Positions 31,670-44,829 of a stretch of DNA of 64,000 bases are shown here, piece by piece. Source of the DNA: Escarpia spicata (Eukaryota; Annelida; Polychaeta; Sabellida; Siboglinidae); assembly GCA_963995525.1 (NCBI GenBank), contig OZ023207.1, forward strand, positions 3,440,105-3,504,104, in the 5' to 3' direction. The notes under the pieces are model-generated. The model saw only the letters and a program-made list of their open reading frames with translations. It did not search any database and was not told the DNA's origin. Numbering within the stretch: position 1 is the first letter of the stretch; every line of letters starts with the position of its first letter. The position numbers and the translations under genes were made by a program.

Positions 31670-34600
31670 AAAGGAGATTATTTCCTTACAGTTTTTTTAA
31701 TCACAAATTGTTTTGAATAAGTGCGTAGTTTAATATATATGACTGGTGTTTTCCAATTTTACAAAATGGTGGGATCATTTTTGAAGAAAACATTTTCATC
31801 GGACGAAAGCTCTTGATTTGTTGTATTCATTTACGGCGATCAAATCACTGAGTATTCAAATATTGTGAAGTAACCATTGTACTTCTTTGTGCTACTGTCA
31901 CCGGTGTTTCCTTTGGTGTCACTGATGTTACCAGCTGGTAACACCAGAGACGCGGACTTCTTACAAAAGGTGTCATCTCCGTGTTTTCTGGCATTTTAAA
32001 ATTATTTTTGAAGCTTGGTTTGATAAACGTGAAGATTGGAAAAATTTAAAATGCTCAAAAATAACAAAGTTGTCATCTTTAGCACTGACGTATATTTTTT
32101 TCTCTGGAGATTTCAGTAACTTCTCGAAAAAATCATTATCAAATTATTTTGTATGCGATTTTTAATAATTATATTTCGCGTGACACTTACCCTTTTTAAT
32201 ATAGTACTCGCTTTGGAGAGACATGTATATCTTCAAACACATGTTGATTCATCGCATTGTCATTGTTGTTACACTATTCTCCAGAGGTTAATCCCCACAT
32301 TTTGATTGCTAATGCCAACAACCGTACCTGAAACCATTTCAAGCATAAACATATATGCATCAAGTATGTGTAAAGATTACGGTATTAGCCGTCTACAAAA
32401 AGCAGTCCGATACAACATTTGAACGACAACAATTTATTTTAGCTGGGTTTGATTTATGTCAAGAATATTACAACGCGCTGCCCATAATAAAGACCATTGG
32501 ATACATCTTTAAATATATTTTAAATATATACAAGCTGGAGTGGTTTGTCCATAACACCAGTGTCAAAATAAAGATGGACTCATAATTATCAGAACCCTTA
32601 AATGAATACGCCAGATTCGGTTTTACCCACTGAGTGTAGCTTAGTACGACAGCTGAATATTAATCGTAGCCACAGCAGGATCATTTCCAACTGGGTCCCC
32701 TTCGCCCGAATATCTATTTCGAAAAATCACGAACCTTTCAAGTTTTGCTAAACTTATAAAAATTTGAAGAAAAAAGATACAAACAATATTTTAAAACGTT
32801 TGTAAATTCAATTAACATGACGTATTTGGAATCTTCGCAGGGGGTTGAAAGGGATAACTTTATGCATTCGGTACTTTTCCTAAAATGTAGTGACGCTCAA
32901 GTTATTTTGGAATTGTACACACACGCATGCATGCGCGCGCACCTACGCACACACAAAAACACACGACACGCACGCACACATACACGCACGCATACTCACT
33001 CAATTTACACCTGATTTTCGACAGAAATGTCGCAATGCTTTTCAGAAAGTTATACTCGTCATGTATGGAATTAAGCGCAGAAATGTGGACGCATTAGTGG
33101 ATTTCAGGTGGCGCCCTCGGGTGGATATATTTTTGAAAAACATTCTATCAGCATGTTTAATAGATACCAACCACTAGACCTTTCCAATTCGTAGTTTGTG
33201 TTGACGAAAAACGGTGGTGCATTTGTGTTTAATGGCACAAATCGTAACACGCAGGATTAACATTACAGAGATGCCAAGTACTAAGGAGGTCACACACGGC
33301 AGAGTGGAATGAGAATGCGCGATATTATTATCGATATTAGAAAACACTCAACACACGTTATAATGGAAAATGACATGGTGATCACAAAGAATTTTCACGT
33401 TTTATTAATAAATAAAAAACTGTTTCCAACATCAGCGCACAAGTAATTTTTGTTTGCGTAACAATAACGTAAACAACAATTTTCTTCATAAACTATCCAA
33501 TCGAACACGTACGATTATTAATTCATAACTAATTCACGGGGCCCATCATTCTCTGCTTGCCATGTTTAATTATTTTCCAAAGCTCTCAATACTTTGTGTG
33601 TGATATTTAGTAACGAAGATACTCTTCACAGAAAGCTTGTTTTAGATTCATACTGTGTCAGTGTCGTATGTTGTCAGTAGAGACATCTGTCGACGGCTAT
33701 TGTTATATATTATTGTTTCTGCACGAAGGTTCATTAAAGTTGCATTCTTAGTTAAATTACAATTTTTAACGCATATTAGGAAAGCGAATGTACACTATGA
33801 ATGATATTTGTTGATTGGCATACTTGCTACAATATATGTGTCACTTTATGGTTTGATGGGATTGTTTTTTTATAGATTATGAATTTGCTAACAAATAACG
33901 AAAATTGGGTTTCCCAAATCAAGATGTTGATCTATTTTTTGGCATTTCAATAAAATTTTCTATGTCTAGCGCATGTGCAAATAGTAAACACGCAGAGAGG
34001 GTAAACAAATGAGGTATGTGGACGATAAAGTCTGATTTTGATTAAATATAAACACTGACATGTACCCAAGTGCACACATAGTGAGTTTGCAAATACACAG
34101 GCTTGCTTTTTATGCAAGCCATTCTGCTAAAATAAAGTAACTTACAACAGACTAAGCACCGGGCATGGGTGATGGAATGGATGCAGCCGAGGGAGCAGAT
34201 TAACCAAAATATTTGAGATTCTGTAATACAGTTACAACGACACGTGCTAATTACTTAAATATGAATTCAATTGACATGCATTAAACATAATTTAAACTGA
34301 TTCCAGTAGTAATATTATTAGTGGCGTTTCATCGTCTTGTTATTGCCTCGGTTACGTGTCTTAAGTTCATGCATCGTCCTGTTCAGACAGTTCAGTGCCC
34401 CTTAGCCTTTTGTGGAATTTGTTATTTTCTGTTTGATTGCATCGATTAAAGTTGATGTTAATCCGACAGCAGCAAAGAGGAACACCGAGGATAATTTATA
34501 CTTCCTGATAGTTTTCCTGTAGAGCGATCAACACATTTACAAAAGAGCACTGACACATTTGCAATGGGTACCATGCTGAAGAACGGACACATGTGTAAGT

Positions 34601-34700
34601 ACAAAGCGCTTTGAGCAATCCCAAGAACTTAATACAAGGCTACATGTGAACTTACCTGTCCGTAATAAACATTCATACAGTTATGATAAAGATTTACCTT
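31670..34700. other. Unassigned spacer
   Basis: About 3 kb of AT-rich sequence without a recognisable gene. It contains a CA/CGCA-rich microsatellite at about 32,918-33,000. A short ATG segment near 34,564-34,596 runs into TGTGTAAGTAC, which could be a small first coding exon with a splice donor, but nothing supports it further. Confidence 0.4.
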
Positions 34701-34703
34701 ATA

Positions 34704-35760
34704 TCATTGGGCATCCAGCGTGGTATTCTGATCACCGCCATACAGGGTTTTCAAAAATCGGTCACCAGCATATGCGATTTCTTCTTGTGTTCTGTTAGTG
34801 TGATTGAATACCTCCAGGTAGCCTACGTTCGCTATGTTATCCATGACCTTATTCAGCACGATCTTTTTTCCCTTGCCGAAGAGCGCTCCCAGAAACTGCA
34901 TGGAGAAAGAGCAGGTGTGTAGTAGCAGTTCCGATCTGTTCCTGTACATTGTCACAGGAAGACACACTCGTTTGCAAAACATTGCGTAATGATAGCAATA
35001 AGGCGCGTCTTGTTGGTTGCATTCCCGAGAAAGCTGTGCTGAGGGACGAACGGTTTCATGTTGGCATCGAACAGGATGCCACGAGAAGACGTTTTCTGCA
35101 AGCGACACTAGTGCTCAGTGTTCTTTGTGGAGGTTTTTGCCGAGCACTAACCGTCAAACACCACTATGACTGGCATACCTGTGAATTGGATGCAGACATG
35201 TTTTACGTAGTTGGTAGCAATCTCGTGGTAGGTTGTGTCAGTCGACCACTTGACGGTGTTCAGCAAATGACCACCACCAAGCACCAGAGTGATGTTGTCC
35301 GAAGTAGTCAGACTGCATTCCTCCACAGATTCTTTTAGGGAGATGGACAGATCACTCTTGTTGTTCTTTCTGAGCAGACCATGCTGACATAGAGCTGGGG
35401 GCTGCTGGCTGACATAGAGCTGGGAGCTGCTGGCTGAGCTCATATGTGAGGAACTCCTCCATTTCTTGGTGGTTATAAAACAAAAAACTATCATTCGCTG
35501 AAATAGGAGATTTGGGTTGATTGCGCACGTCTGGTCCCTGCATGTAAACTGATAAGCCCGCGCAGCCATGTTGATGACCCTGTCACCCCTCTTCATCTTG
35601 AACATCAGTTTTGTTGCTGCAGCCTTTCCGACTTCAAAAGTGTTATCATAGTTCACATTTGGAACCTCGACTACTCCTGTTGATATGTCGATGAGAGTTC
35701 TGTTGTCAAAACGGAAAGGTGGATGAGCAGCGAAGAAGTCAGCTAGTGAACACCTTGCAG
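34704..35760 (-). pseudogene. Decayed member of a multi-copy PIN-like-nuclease family
   Basis: Read right to left: an N-terminal AAHPPFRFDN-like block (about 35,690-35,740), then INPNLLFQRM (about 35,490), LLRKNNKSDLSISLKESV, and LVLGGGHLLNTVKW with VIVVFDG (35,147-35,250), which form the first acidic strands of a PIN/FEN-like fold. After a frameshift come FDANMKPFV and FLGNATNKTRLI (34,950-35,070). The remnant then jumps to ALFGKGKKIVLNKVMD and FLKTLYGGDQN (34,720-34,870). The central block with the remaining acidic residues is deleted. The family is recalled as abundant unnamed proteins in invertebrate genomes. The last helix stretch runs to 34,704. Confidence 0.55.
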
Positions 35761-35764
35761 TGCT

Positions 35765-36640
35765 TTTGGAAGAGGCGCTCGGAATCAGGTCTCAAATCCC
35801 GGTGCTGATCAGACGTTGATGAGTTCACACTAGCAGACTCCTCACGCGCTGCACATATCGGAATGCATTTGGGTAATGGACCTGTGAACTTTGCTAAAAT
35901 AGAATCCGTGATGCCTCAGCTGTGGGTAATGCCTCCATTTACCTTCAGCAATCTCATAAGACATTGCCATTTGCTGAAGACGGGACATTTGGCATAAGCG
36001 AAGTGGCCAGCGGCATTGAATACTGGAATCATTTCCGCTATACAAGCCAGGTGCAAGACAAAGTTGCCCATTCGCGTGGAGAATATGAAGGGTTTGAGTA
36101 GGCATACCTACGTGATGTACTGCACCCACAGACAATATGGGTAATGACATTTAATAAGACAAGCTTGACTAGAATATGAATATAAAACGTTAACACAACA
36201 AAATATGTATAATAGATCTTCCAAAGCGGCATTGTCACGTGATTATGTTTTTTTTTCTCAAACCAGAAATGTTTACATAGAATGGTGGCACGTGTACCAA
36301 CCAGATTTATTAGCAATTATAGCTGACATTTCAGCTTAGACATTCACCGAAGCATTCAAACGGAACAAGATAACAACCCAACCCTCAGGGAACACTGGTT
36401 TGGACGGTGCACGAACGTAAGCCACGTAACGACGATGTGTTCATCCTAATATTGCTCAGTAACATTGCAGTCAAATTATATTATGGTTTATAATAGAATA
36501 TACTATAATGCTTAATTTATATATGCGAGTTGTTCATAGACCAATACCATGTTGTTACTGTTTAGATATAACACAATTTATACATTTGCATTCTGTGTCT
36601 CCATAGAAAATATGTTTGTGTATACGAAGCAGTCCGAGCA
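35765..36640. other. Unassigned spacer
   Basis: Minus-strand frames of 92 and 102 codons (35,842-36,316) carry no motif I recognise. They could be upstream parts of the nuclease-like pseudogene but cannot be tied to it. Confidence 0.3.
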
Positions 36641-36704
36641 GTTTGTTGTTGCTTCGATTCTGTACACGAAGTTATTGATTCACCAGAAGCCATCCTTTTT
36701 CAAT

Positions 36705-36945
36705 ATCTGGACTTTGTGATTTTACACGATCACGTGACGTCACTGATACATTATCGTCAGACAGATGGTAGCTGTCGCTTTCCAACATCCAGGTATAATA
36801 ACTATGGTTATCTGACGTCACTGACGCTACGTTGTCAGAGAGATGGACGCCGTCGTCGGCTGACATCTTGCATCATAACCATGGTCACGTGATGCTACAG
36901 TCGTCATATTGTCGGACAAATGGAGACCGAATCTATCAACCACGA
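36705..36945. repeat. Degenerate ~85-bp tandem repeat with TGACGTCA sites
   Basis: Three diverged copies are recognisable by cacgtgacgtcactgatac (about 36,730), tctgacgtcactgacgctac (about 36,811) and cacgtgatgctacag (about 36,888), each followed by ttgtcagagagatgg-like sequence. The first two contain the palindrome TGACGTCA, a CREB-type site. Confidence 0.6.
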
Positions 36946-37084
36946 TTATTAATAATTTGCTTGATGAGTTGCCATGATTAAACAAGATTCGATTAATTTT
37001 GCCTTTGCAAGTGTTGATAATATTTTAATTCTTTATTTTTCAAACTGAATTAAGCTTAGTGCGATATATCTGATAACATGAAGA

Positions 37085-38487
37085 ATACCAATCAGCATAT
37101 AAGATGCTTCACAGTACAGAGACTGCTCTATTGCGTATCCAGCATGATATAGCTGGTGCGCTTGACAAGAATCCTGTTTTTCATGTTGGATTTATCAGCC
37201 GCATTTGACACGATTGACCATAAGCACTTGCTGACACTACTGCATGACGAGTACGGTGTGAGCAAAACAGCATTGTCATGGTTGCGGACGTACTTGGGAG
37301 ACCACACCCATCGTGTCCAGATTGACTCAATAACATCCGAGTCTATTCCGCTACAGAGTGGTGTGCCACAGGGCTCGGTCCTTGGCCGATATATCTTCAC
37401 CCTATACCTCACCAATGCAGCGCATATTCAAAAGATATGAAATAGAGTACGACACGTGCAGATGTCCTTCAGCTATAGGCGACGTGCAATCCAGCTATAA
37501 CAGGCGACCAAGCGGAACAAATGAGCCGACTCACAGATTGCATTGAGGAAGTCAGGCGATGTATGGCGCTGCGCATTGTGACACTAATTGACAACAAAAT
37601 AAGATGATCATCTTTACATCAAAACATCATCTCAAGATGTACGGAGGTTGCTCTATGACCATGGGAGACGATGCAATTTCATCAGTTGACGGCCTACGGA
37701 ATTTGGGAATTCTCATGGACCAACATATGACGATGACACATCACGTGACTGCTGTGTGTGCTGCATGTAAATACCGTATGTACAGATTGTCATCAATACG
37801 GCACTATCTTACAGCTGAAGCCGCGAAAAAGTGTGGTCAGCGCACTCGCCACCTCTCGCTTGGACTGTTACAAAGCACCTTCGCACATCGTCCCCATTAT
37901 CCCAGACAGCTCGGTTGCAGCGAGTCCAGAACAATGCAGCCAGACTAGTAACACGGACCAGCAGACATGACCACATAACACCAAGGTTAAAGGAACTGCA
38001 TTGGCTGCCGGTTGCGAGTCGAATTGTGTTAAAGGTGTTGGTGGTGACTTACAATTGTATTCATGGTTTGTTGCCGTCTTGTGTGGCAGAACTTGTGCAG
38101 CCAACGCAGAACTTGTGCACCGAGGCACCATGAAGAATTGCATCGGCGACTCGGAATTTGGCGCAGAGGCAACGCGACTGTAGAATGAACTACGAGTGAA
38201 TATTCGTGCATCAGGGACACTGAATAGGTTTAGAAAGACTTTAAAGACTTTTATTTTTATTATACATTTTAACTAATTTAAATTGTTTCGTCGTGACGGA
38301 CATTATTTTATAATACTAGTATTATTTAAAATTAGTTTTTTATATTTTAATATTAAGCATTACATGTCTTAAAACCCCAGTGATTTGTTTGTAATACATT
38401 AATATACATATATTGTATTGCTTGTACAGCGCATCAATCCGTTATGCGGGAATTAGCGCTAAAGAAATACTCTATTATTATTATTAT
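37085..38487 (+). pseudogene. CR1/L2-type LINE, 5'-truncated RT with 3' tail
   Basis: Starts within the RT fingers (a LHSTETALL-like stretch near 37,105), then MLDLSAAFDTIDHKHLLTLL (37,185-37,245) and SGVPQGSVLG. The YADD region is deleted or frame-scrambled after 37,440. The thumb and C-terminal domain follow (DGLRNLGILMDQHM, RLQRVQNNAARLV, LKELHWLPVASRI, to about 38,135). The 3' UTR ends in an ATT microsatellite (about 38,473-38,487). The tail is the same as at 5,281-5,625. At least four frameshifts are present. Confidence 0.83.
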
Positions 38488-38879
38488 AGTTAGTTTCATC
38501 AATAATGGATGGTTTTTTAACAAATAATTTATTGTATGCATCATATTAGAGAGCGAATTAACTGTGTACCTATGTGTGGCCGCAGCTTGTTTGATACAAC
38601 AATAGCAACACATGACAACAGTTGTAATGTTCGAAAAAGGGCAAATTGTATTGCCGGGTCACCTCATGGTAACCAGAAATCATATAACTGGAACAATGCT
38701 TTATAATAAAAGTGTGTGAATTAAAGGCAGCATTAAAATATTTCTGTTTACGTGCATCAAAGGTGAGGACTTCGCATTTTATTGTGTGGATGTTTTCAAA
38801 CCATCTGAAAGCCATGGTTTTTTATTACTGTATATTTGTTTAATATTTATTTCAGGAAAGCTGTTAGAGTAATACTTTC

Positions 38880-39890
38880 CTAACTCTGAATATAAGGCAG
38901 CACGTATGCATTATTTGGGTCTTCAAACTGAGAAATTACAATAGAACAGACATAATTACATATATTTGTTGTAAACCTTGCAATGGTCTGTTCGAGATAA
39001 AGCCATTTTGTTATGCATTTTGCGATTACATATTTTCAACAACAATTATCATCGATATAGGAGACAATAAAATGATCTGATATGTCAGAACATAGTATCC
39101 TTAAATATGTTTATATGCTATTGATAGTTAGGTTATTAGTAAATTTATTGTCAATAAGTGTGCCAATATGTAGCAGTTATCAATTTGGTTTGCTAACTAG
39201 AGGAATATATGACATACATTAACAAAACTAGGGCTAGATACACGTTTGTCCACATTCAGCAGACTGATGTTACAACGAGAGAGCATAAGCAGTTTTCTTT
39301 ATCAATAGTTTTTTTACGATAGCATTCAAGAATGCTGTAAAGGCATTGATGTCTTTGTCTGGCGGCTTGTATTCGACTCCAGTACTGATGTTCCTATTAA
39401 ACGTAAGTGTACCCTTGTCCATTCTAATAAATACACATTCTATATCTTCATTAATTTTGTCTAAATCTTCTCTACATTTGTAAAGAAGCGAAACTGTTAT
39501 GCAGATAGCCTCGCCGCCTCCCTTTTATTGTTCTAATAGTTATTCACCATATGGTAACCTGCAATGCTATAATTTTCAACAATGCTTTCCTGGAACCTAG
39601 ATTTCAGAAAGTCGAATTACCAAAAACGAGAGTCTGATATTGGTAAAATAATGTTCGAATTGTTGATAGTGGCGAAGCTGACTTCTGATACTGTCATAAA
39701 CAACAGAAAACGTTGTATCTGTTACACACAATTGTAAACATGACTGATTAAATGTATCTTCAAAATGACAATTTAACTTATTGTTGTTTTGAGTAAATTC
39801 ACAATACTAATTTGTATCAGGATCAGTGATAAGTAGAATGCTTGTGTCTGACCCACGGTTAATTTCAAATGGTAAGACCACTTTCTTTTT
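38880..39890 (-). pseudogene. LINE-E endonuclease relic, copy 2
   Basis: Nucleotide match to 5,740-6,600, with an additional 180-bp stretch (about 39,140-39,330) not present in copy 1. Endonuclease codons can be followed only in fragments, such as the YRPP region near 39,370. No RT domain. Confidence 0.55.
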
Positions 39891-39894
39891 TTAG

Positions 39895-40022
39895 CTTTTG
39901 AAATAAGATTTAACAAGATTTAACCAGATTTCCTCCCAGATAATAAACCCTATATGGCAGGTGGACAAGGTAGTCCTTTAGCTTATCAAGAGTCCAACCC
40001 TTTCTGAGGTATGTGTCGATAC
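39895..40022 (-). mobile_element. LINE B family, 3' end only
   Basis: The complement of this stretch matches the last about 120 bp of LINE B (17,200-17,310): atcgacacatacctcag, then ccttgtccacctgc, then a final ttaaatcttgtta. It is a short 5'-truncated insertion in unit 2. Confidence 0.7.
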
Positions 40023-40273
40023 GTTAACCGTGCACGTATGTGTTCACGCAAGCGCATGTACTTACGAACGTATGCACACAAGCAAACAAGCACGAATTTA
40101 CATATGCACGTTTACACATATACTCACACGCACTAACAATATATGCACATATGCACATATGCAGTGCTACTATACGAAACGTTTTAACAGTAAACAAACC
40201 TACTGAAAATAAATCAACAATGTGAGTTTTATTGAAAAGGAAAACACAAACTTAGCAAATACTAGCGAGTATG

Positions 40274-41210
40274 TCACATACACTGTGTACAATTTTTGAA
40301 CCACGTCGAAATCATTCTGGCCGTTTTACTTCGAACTGACGGGAAAAAGACTAACTAAATAGTACTATTGACCGACGAATTACACATCATTATCCAAACT
40401 GCTGCAAATATATACGAAATAGGCAAATACTTTTCCATACCTATGACTGTTGTGAATAAGTATATTGCAATAGAAATAGTTAGAATCAGATACGACAAAC
40501 ATATAAACAAAATACTTCTACCAGAGCGAATGGATTTCATAGTCAACGATGGAATGCTTTCAACATAGGCAGCTCCACCACCGATTGAGTTCACTTGCGC
40601 GGTTATTTGAAGGTGAGTTCGCACAATCACAGAGAATATCCTTGCATTGGCATAAACGATGACAATGATCGGTATTGCTATTATCAGTACCAAACCTGTA
40701 AGAAATGTAGCTTCAATTGCAGATGTTCGTTCTATATTGAACATGCATGTGTCAATGTCCCATGTTGTCGCTCCTTGGAGAAATGCCACAGCTAAAACCG
40801 ACCCTGTCAACCAAATGCAACAAATGATGACGTAACATCTACTCGTAGTGAGGATTTGTTCATATCGCAGCGGTTTCGTTATGGCGACCATCTTGCACAC
40901 GGTCGCCCAACAGAGACTGTGCATGGAGTTGAATACTAACCAACAATTGCAGACTAGTTGGATCTTAGTCAGGTAAGGAGTCATGTTACGTACATTCGGC
41001 GTCACGTTCGAACACAAGGCAGCGCTGATTGGCATCGTTGTACAGCCGTTGGCGAGATCACACAGCGTGAGAGACAACATGAAGAGCGTCGTGCGATCTT
41101 CGCGGATGTTTTCCAATTACCGCGATCACAAGCACGTTCAATGTTATATTGATAACGATCACTGCACTGATGATGACGGGCTTCATATCCTCAAAATGTG
41201 TTACATCCAT
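40274..41210 (-). pseudogene. GPCR-2, receptor pseudogene
   Basis: Closest in layout to GPCR-1, with the same CKM motif after TM3, MVAITKPLRYEQ, Asn-Met-Thr sequon and TM6 LTIS sequence (the Pro6.50 equivalent is retained in the following residues only ambiguously). Two lesions are clear. An 8-bp deletion near 41,102, where GPCR-1 has cgcgcagttgcggatg and this copy cgcggatg, breaks the frame after TM1. A TAG at 40,355-40,357 replaces the Tyr of the NPxxY-like motif, cutting off TM7's end and the tail. Between them 250 codons stay open. The ATG at 41,210 and stop at 40,274 are placed by comparison with the intact copies. Confidence 0.82.
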
Positions 41211-41369
41211 ACTTCATTTGTATCCTCTATGTATGTTAGATGCACTTTATGTCAACGCTAGTTATGATCAATGTCACACCGCCGACTATCTCCAACAAAG
41301 TGCGTACGTTACGACGTATCTGTTATCAGTAGTGAGCAACGCTTGCTGATTGGTTTACGCTCCTCAGTG

Positions 41370-42540
41370 CCCGGATGAATCCACGCGCAGTACATGGTGC
41401 TGAGGTAATGTACAGCATATCTAGCACAGCTCTGAGCTGGTTTTCTTCATACCTTACGGATAGATACCAATCCATTAAGATTGTGAACTGCTTTTCGGCT
41501 CCACTGCCCACTTTATGTGGTGTTCCACAGTGTTCCTTTTAAAATTTCACTTTCACTCTACACAGCAAGACTAAGCTCTGTTAGTAACAGTCATAATATA
41601 AACTATCATCTTTGCGGCGACGATACCGAGATTTACATTTCTTTATTTGCTCCATATGTCAGCTCAGAAATAGTCTTAATGACATTTTCGTTTGGATGAT
41701 TCAGAGTAGATTAATAAAACATAGTTTCTCATAATTGGTACACAGAGGCAACGTAACGAATTTAAATGCTTTTTTACCACACCTTTGATTAAGAAGTATG
41801 CTACGCCTGCAGCTTTAGCACGAAATCTTGGAGTAATCTTTGATGATAATTTCAATTTGGACAGCATATTTCTGAAACACGTCACTGTTGCTATTTATGA
41901 CGTATTCGACGTTATTTTCCTCTTTCTGTTTCAAAAACTATCGCAACTGCACTTGCTACTAATAGGCTTGAATATTGTCGTTCCCTTTTTACAATATTGA
42001 CCTTAAGGATATCACTAGGTTACAACGTGTAAAGAATTGTCTAGGTAGGTTTATGACTCGGTCTACACGGTTTTCTCACTCAGTGCCTCGTGTGAAGTCC
42101 TTGCGCTGGCTTCCTCTATGATATCGTATTACTTTTAAGATCTGTACTATTACCTATCAGGCACTTTCATGTAAGCAACCCGCTTATTTATATTCATAAC
42201 TCCTATAAAAGAAACATATCCAGTTTCGATGATCTAGTTCTGATTTACTTTTTGTTCCTAGACTCAATATAATATTGGAAAATTTTTGTTGCTGCACCAA
42301 CTCTTTGGACTATGCTCCCTGTTTGTGATAGATCAGTTGTACATATTATACAATTTCGCCGTCATTTAGAGACTTACCTTTATAACTTGCGTATCTACAT
42401 TAGCTCATTGTCCTACTGATCCTTCTGCTGACGACTTTAATATGGCGTATCGATTTTGATATTGACTAACCATTTTTATTGATGAACCTCTGAGTTCGGT
42501 TTCAGAGGATTTAGGCACAACAGAATTTACCTAATTATTA
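41370..42540 (+). pseudogene. CR1-type reverse transcriptase remnant, duplicon copy 2
   Basis: Same relic as at 9,060-10,120, with frame pieces around ALSWFSS and NLGVIFDDNFNL. It ends in a TTATTATGATTATT tail near 42,535. No intact catalytic motif. Confidence 0.6.
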
Positions 42541-42999
42541 TGATTATTCTTATCATATCACGATGCAACATGAAAATCCCTATTCGAAAAGCAATGAAAG
42601 TGAAAACACTGGAGAGATCGATTTCATAAAATGTAGGTAGTTATTGTTGGTAAGTTTAAATGTGTATAATGAAAGAATGATTCAGGTTATTACATAATGC
42701 GACATATCATACCAACATCTGATTCTATGTAACACTGTTATTATGATACAAGGAAATTTGAGTAGTGATCATTTTTAAAAGATGGCCGCGATGCCAAGAA
42801 ACACACACAAACACATGTATAAGTGATATTCACATGAACAGGGAATCATGGGTCATAGGCAACATATCTGGCATTTCAAACCTATGTTATAATGAGTGCC
42901 CAACGAAAGTAAACCTTTCTGGACTTGGATACCATGCATTAAAAATACTAACAAATAGTTTAATACATTGAGTTTAACTAAAAACGCAAACTTTAGAAG

Positions 43000-43560
43000 G
43001 AGTTAGCATAAGCTACTGTATTGCCACATACACTGCATAATGTGGTTGAGCCATATCGAAATCATCCTAGTCGCTCTATTCCGAACTGACTAAAAAAGGA
43101 CCAAATAAATTATACTTTTGACCGAAGAATTATACATCATTATCCAAATTGTCGATAGGAAGAGAACAAATACATGTCATTTCCTACAGCAGCTGTGAAT
43201 ACGTCTATAACAAGAGGAACAGTTAGAATTATATACCCCCAAACATATAAAGAGCACGTTTCTACCAGAGCGAATCAATTCCACAGTCAATACGATTGAT
43301 CTAGTTCACTTGCGAGGCGATTGGTAGTGTGTGTGAACTATCACCCAGAATATCCTTGCGGTGGAGAATACAATCATTATCGTGCAATATACGTCAAGTG
43401 GTGTGAGCTGTGTTGTAAGTATGGAGTTTGAGTTATCATAATCTCCGACTACGTCTCAACGCTGTGGATGACACACTTCTCATCGATATGCACCAGATAC
43501 TTATATCTTACACAATATCTTCTTCGGTAACAGTCGGCCGTGGGTTGTCATTAAACGATG
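43000..43560 (-). pseudogene. GPCR relic B, copy 2
   Basis: Matches 10,690-11,230 and 63,000-63,420. The GPCR C-terminal tail, TM7, and TM5-loop regions can be recognised against GPCR-1. TM1-TM4 are lost or unrecognisable. Confidence 0.55.
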
Positions 43561-43571
43561 TAAAAAACAGA

Positions 43572-43719
43572 GAATGTTACTGATAGAGGGTTGACAATAT
43601 ATTACAACCCAGTAGGTATGGAATGTTACTGATAGAGGGTTGACAATATATTACAACCCAGTAGGTATGGAATGTTACTGATAGAGGGTTGGCAATATAT
43701 TACTACCCAGCAGTTATGG
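43572..43719. repeat. 49-bp tandem repeat, 3 copies
   Basis: Units starting gaatgttactgatagagggt begin at 43,572, 43,621 and 43,670. The first two are identical. The equivalent place in unit 4 (about 63,418-63,490) has only about one and a half copies. Confidence 0.92.
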
Positions 43720-43740
43720 AATGCTAATTTATGACAACAT

Positions 43741-44623
43741 TTATAAATGCATTCTCTCATTCATAAGATGGCTCTTAGGACAGCAATTGTTAAACGTAAG
43801 TGTACCATTGTACATTTTAATAAACACACATTCTATATCTTCATTAATTTTGTATAAATCTTCTATACGTTTGAAAAGAGGCAAGTCTTTTATGCAGACA
43901 GCCATGCCACGGCCGTATTTATTGTTGTTATAGATATTCACCACATGGTAACCTGCAATGTTATAAGTATCGACATTGCTTTCCTGGAGCAAGGTTTCAG
44001 GAAGTCCAATTACCGAAAATGAGTGTCTGATATTGGTAACATAATTTTCGAAATGTTGATGGTGGCGAGGCAGACTTCTGATACTGGCATGAACAACAGA
44101 AAACGTTGTATCTGCTACACCAAGTTTTAAACATGATTATTTATTAATTGTATCTTCTACATGATAATTTTATTTATTCTTAATGTTTTGCATAAATTAA
44201 CAATCATAATTTGTATCAGGATCAATGATAAACAGAATATTTGTGTCTGACCCACGGTTATTTTCAAACGGTATAAACACTTCCTTTCTAGTTTTTGGAA
44301 TAAGAAAGAAATATTAATATACATCAAAATTTCCGAGATAACATCTATACATTCACTGTCGTTTTTGATATGATTGTACGAAAAAAATGATGGACATACA
44401 TTTAACCCAATATCAGTGCTCACAGTAATATCGACAGTTATTCCGTTGTCGGAGAATAAGACTTAACCGAAGGCTGCAGTAGCGTTATTATATATCTAAA
44501 TAGTTTACTCAAGAGTTTCGACAACCGGCGAAAGTAATATTTGATACCGCGCGATTGCAAATGTAGATATTCACCGTCGCTATGCTCCAGGACTATATTA
44601 CTGGGAGTAAAGAGCATTATCAC
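43741..44623 (-). pseudogene. LINE-E endonuclease relic, copy 3 (best preserved start)
   Basis: The minus-strand frame 43,992-43,741 reads LQESNVDTYNIAGYHVV, GMAVCIKD and INEDIECVFIKMYNG, the N-terminal half of an APE-type endonuclease. An upstream leader (44,157-44,623) is open in pieces. The copy stops where YRPP and the catalytic core should follow. The next sequence to the left is the 49-bp array. Confidence 0.65.
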
Positions 44624-44829
44624 GAAAAGACATCTAGTAGAAAGCTTATTATATTGAAGACTGGTTCCACTGTATTGATACTACCAGTTTATAAAAATAA
44701 ATGAGTAAAGCTGCAAACGATTTAATGCGTTGTTAATTATTTTTATTGACTTGGAACGTAGTCGCAGTAGGCGCAGAGGCGTAACGGTGCCAGGGGACGG
44801 TATTACGTACGTTGACGTTTGAACAGGAC

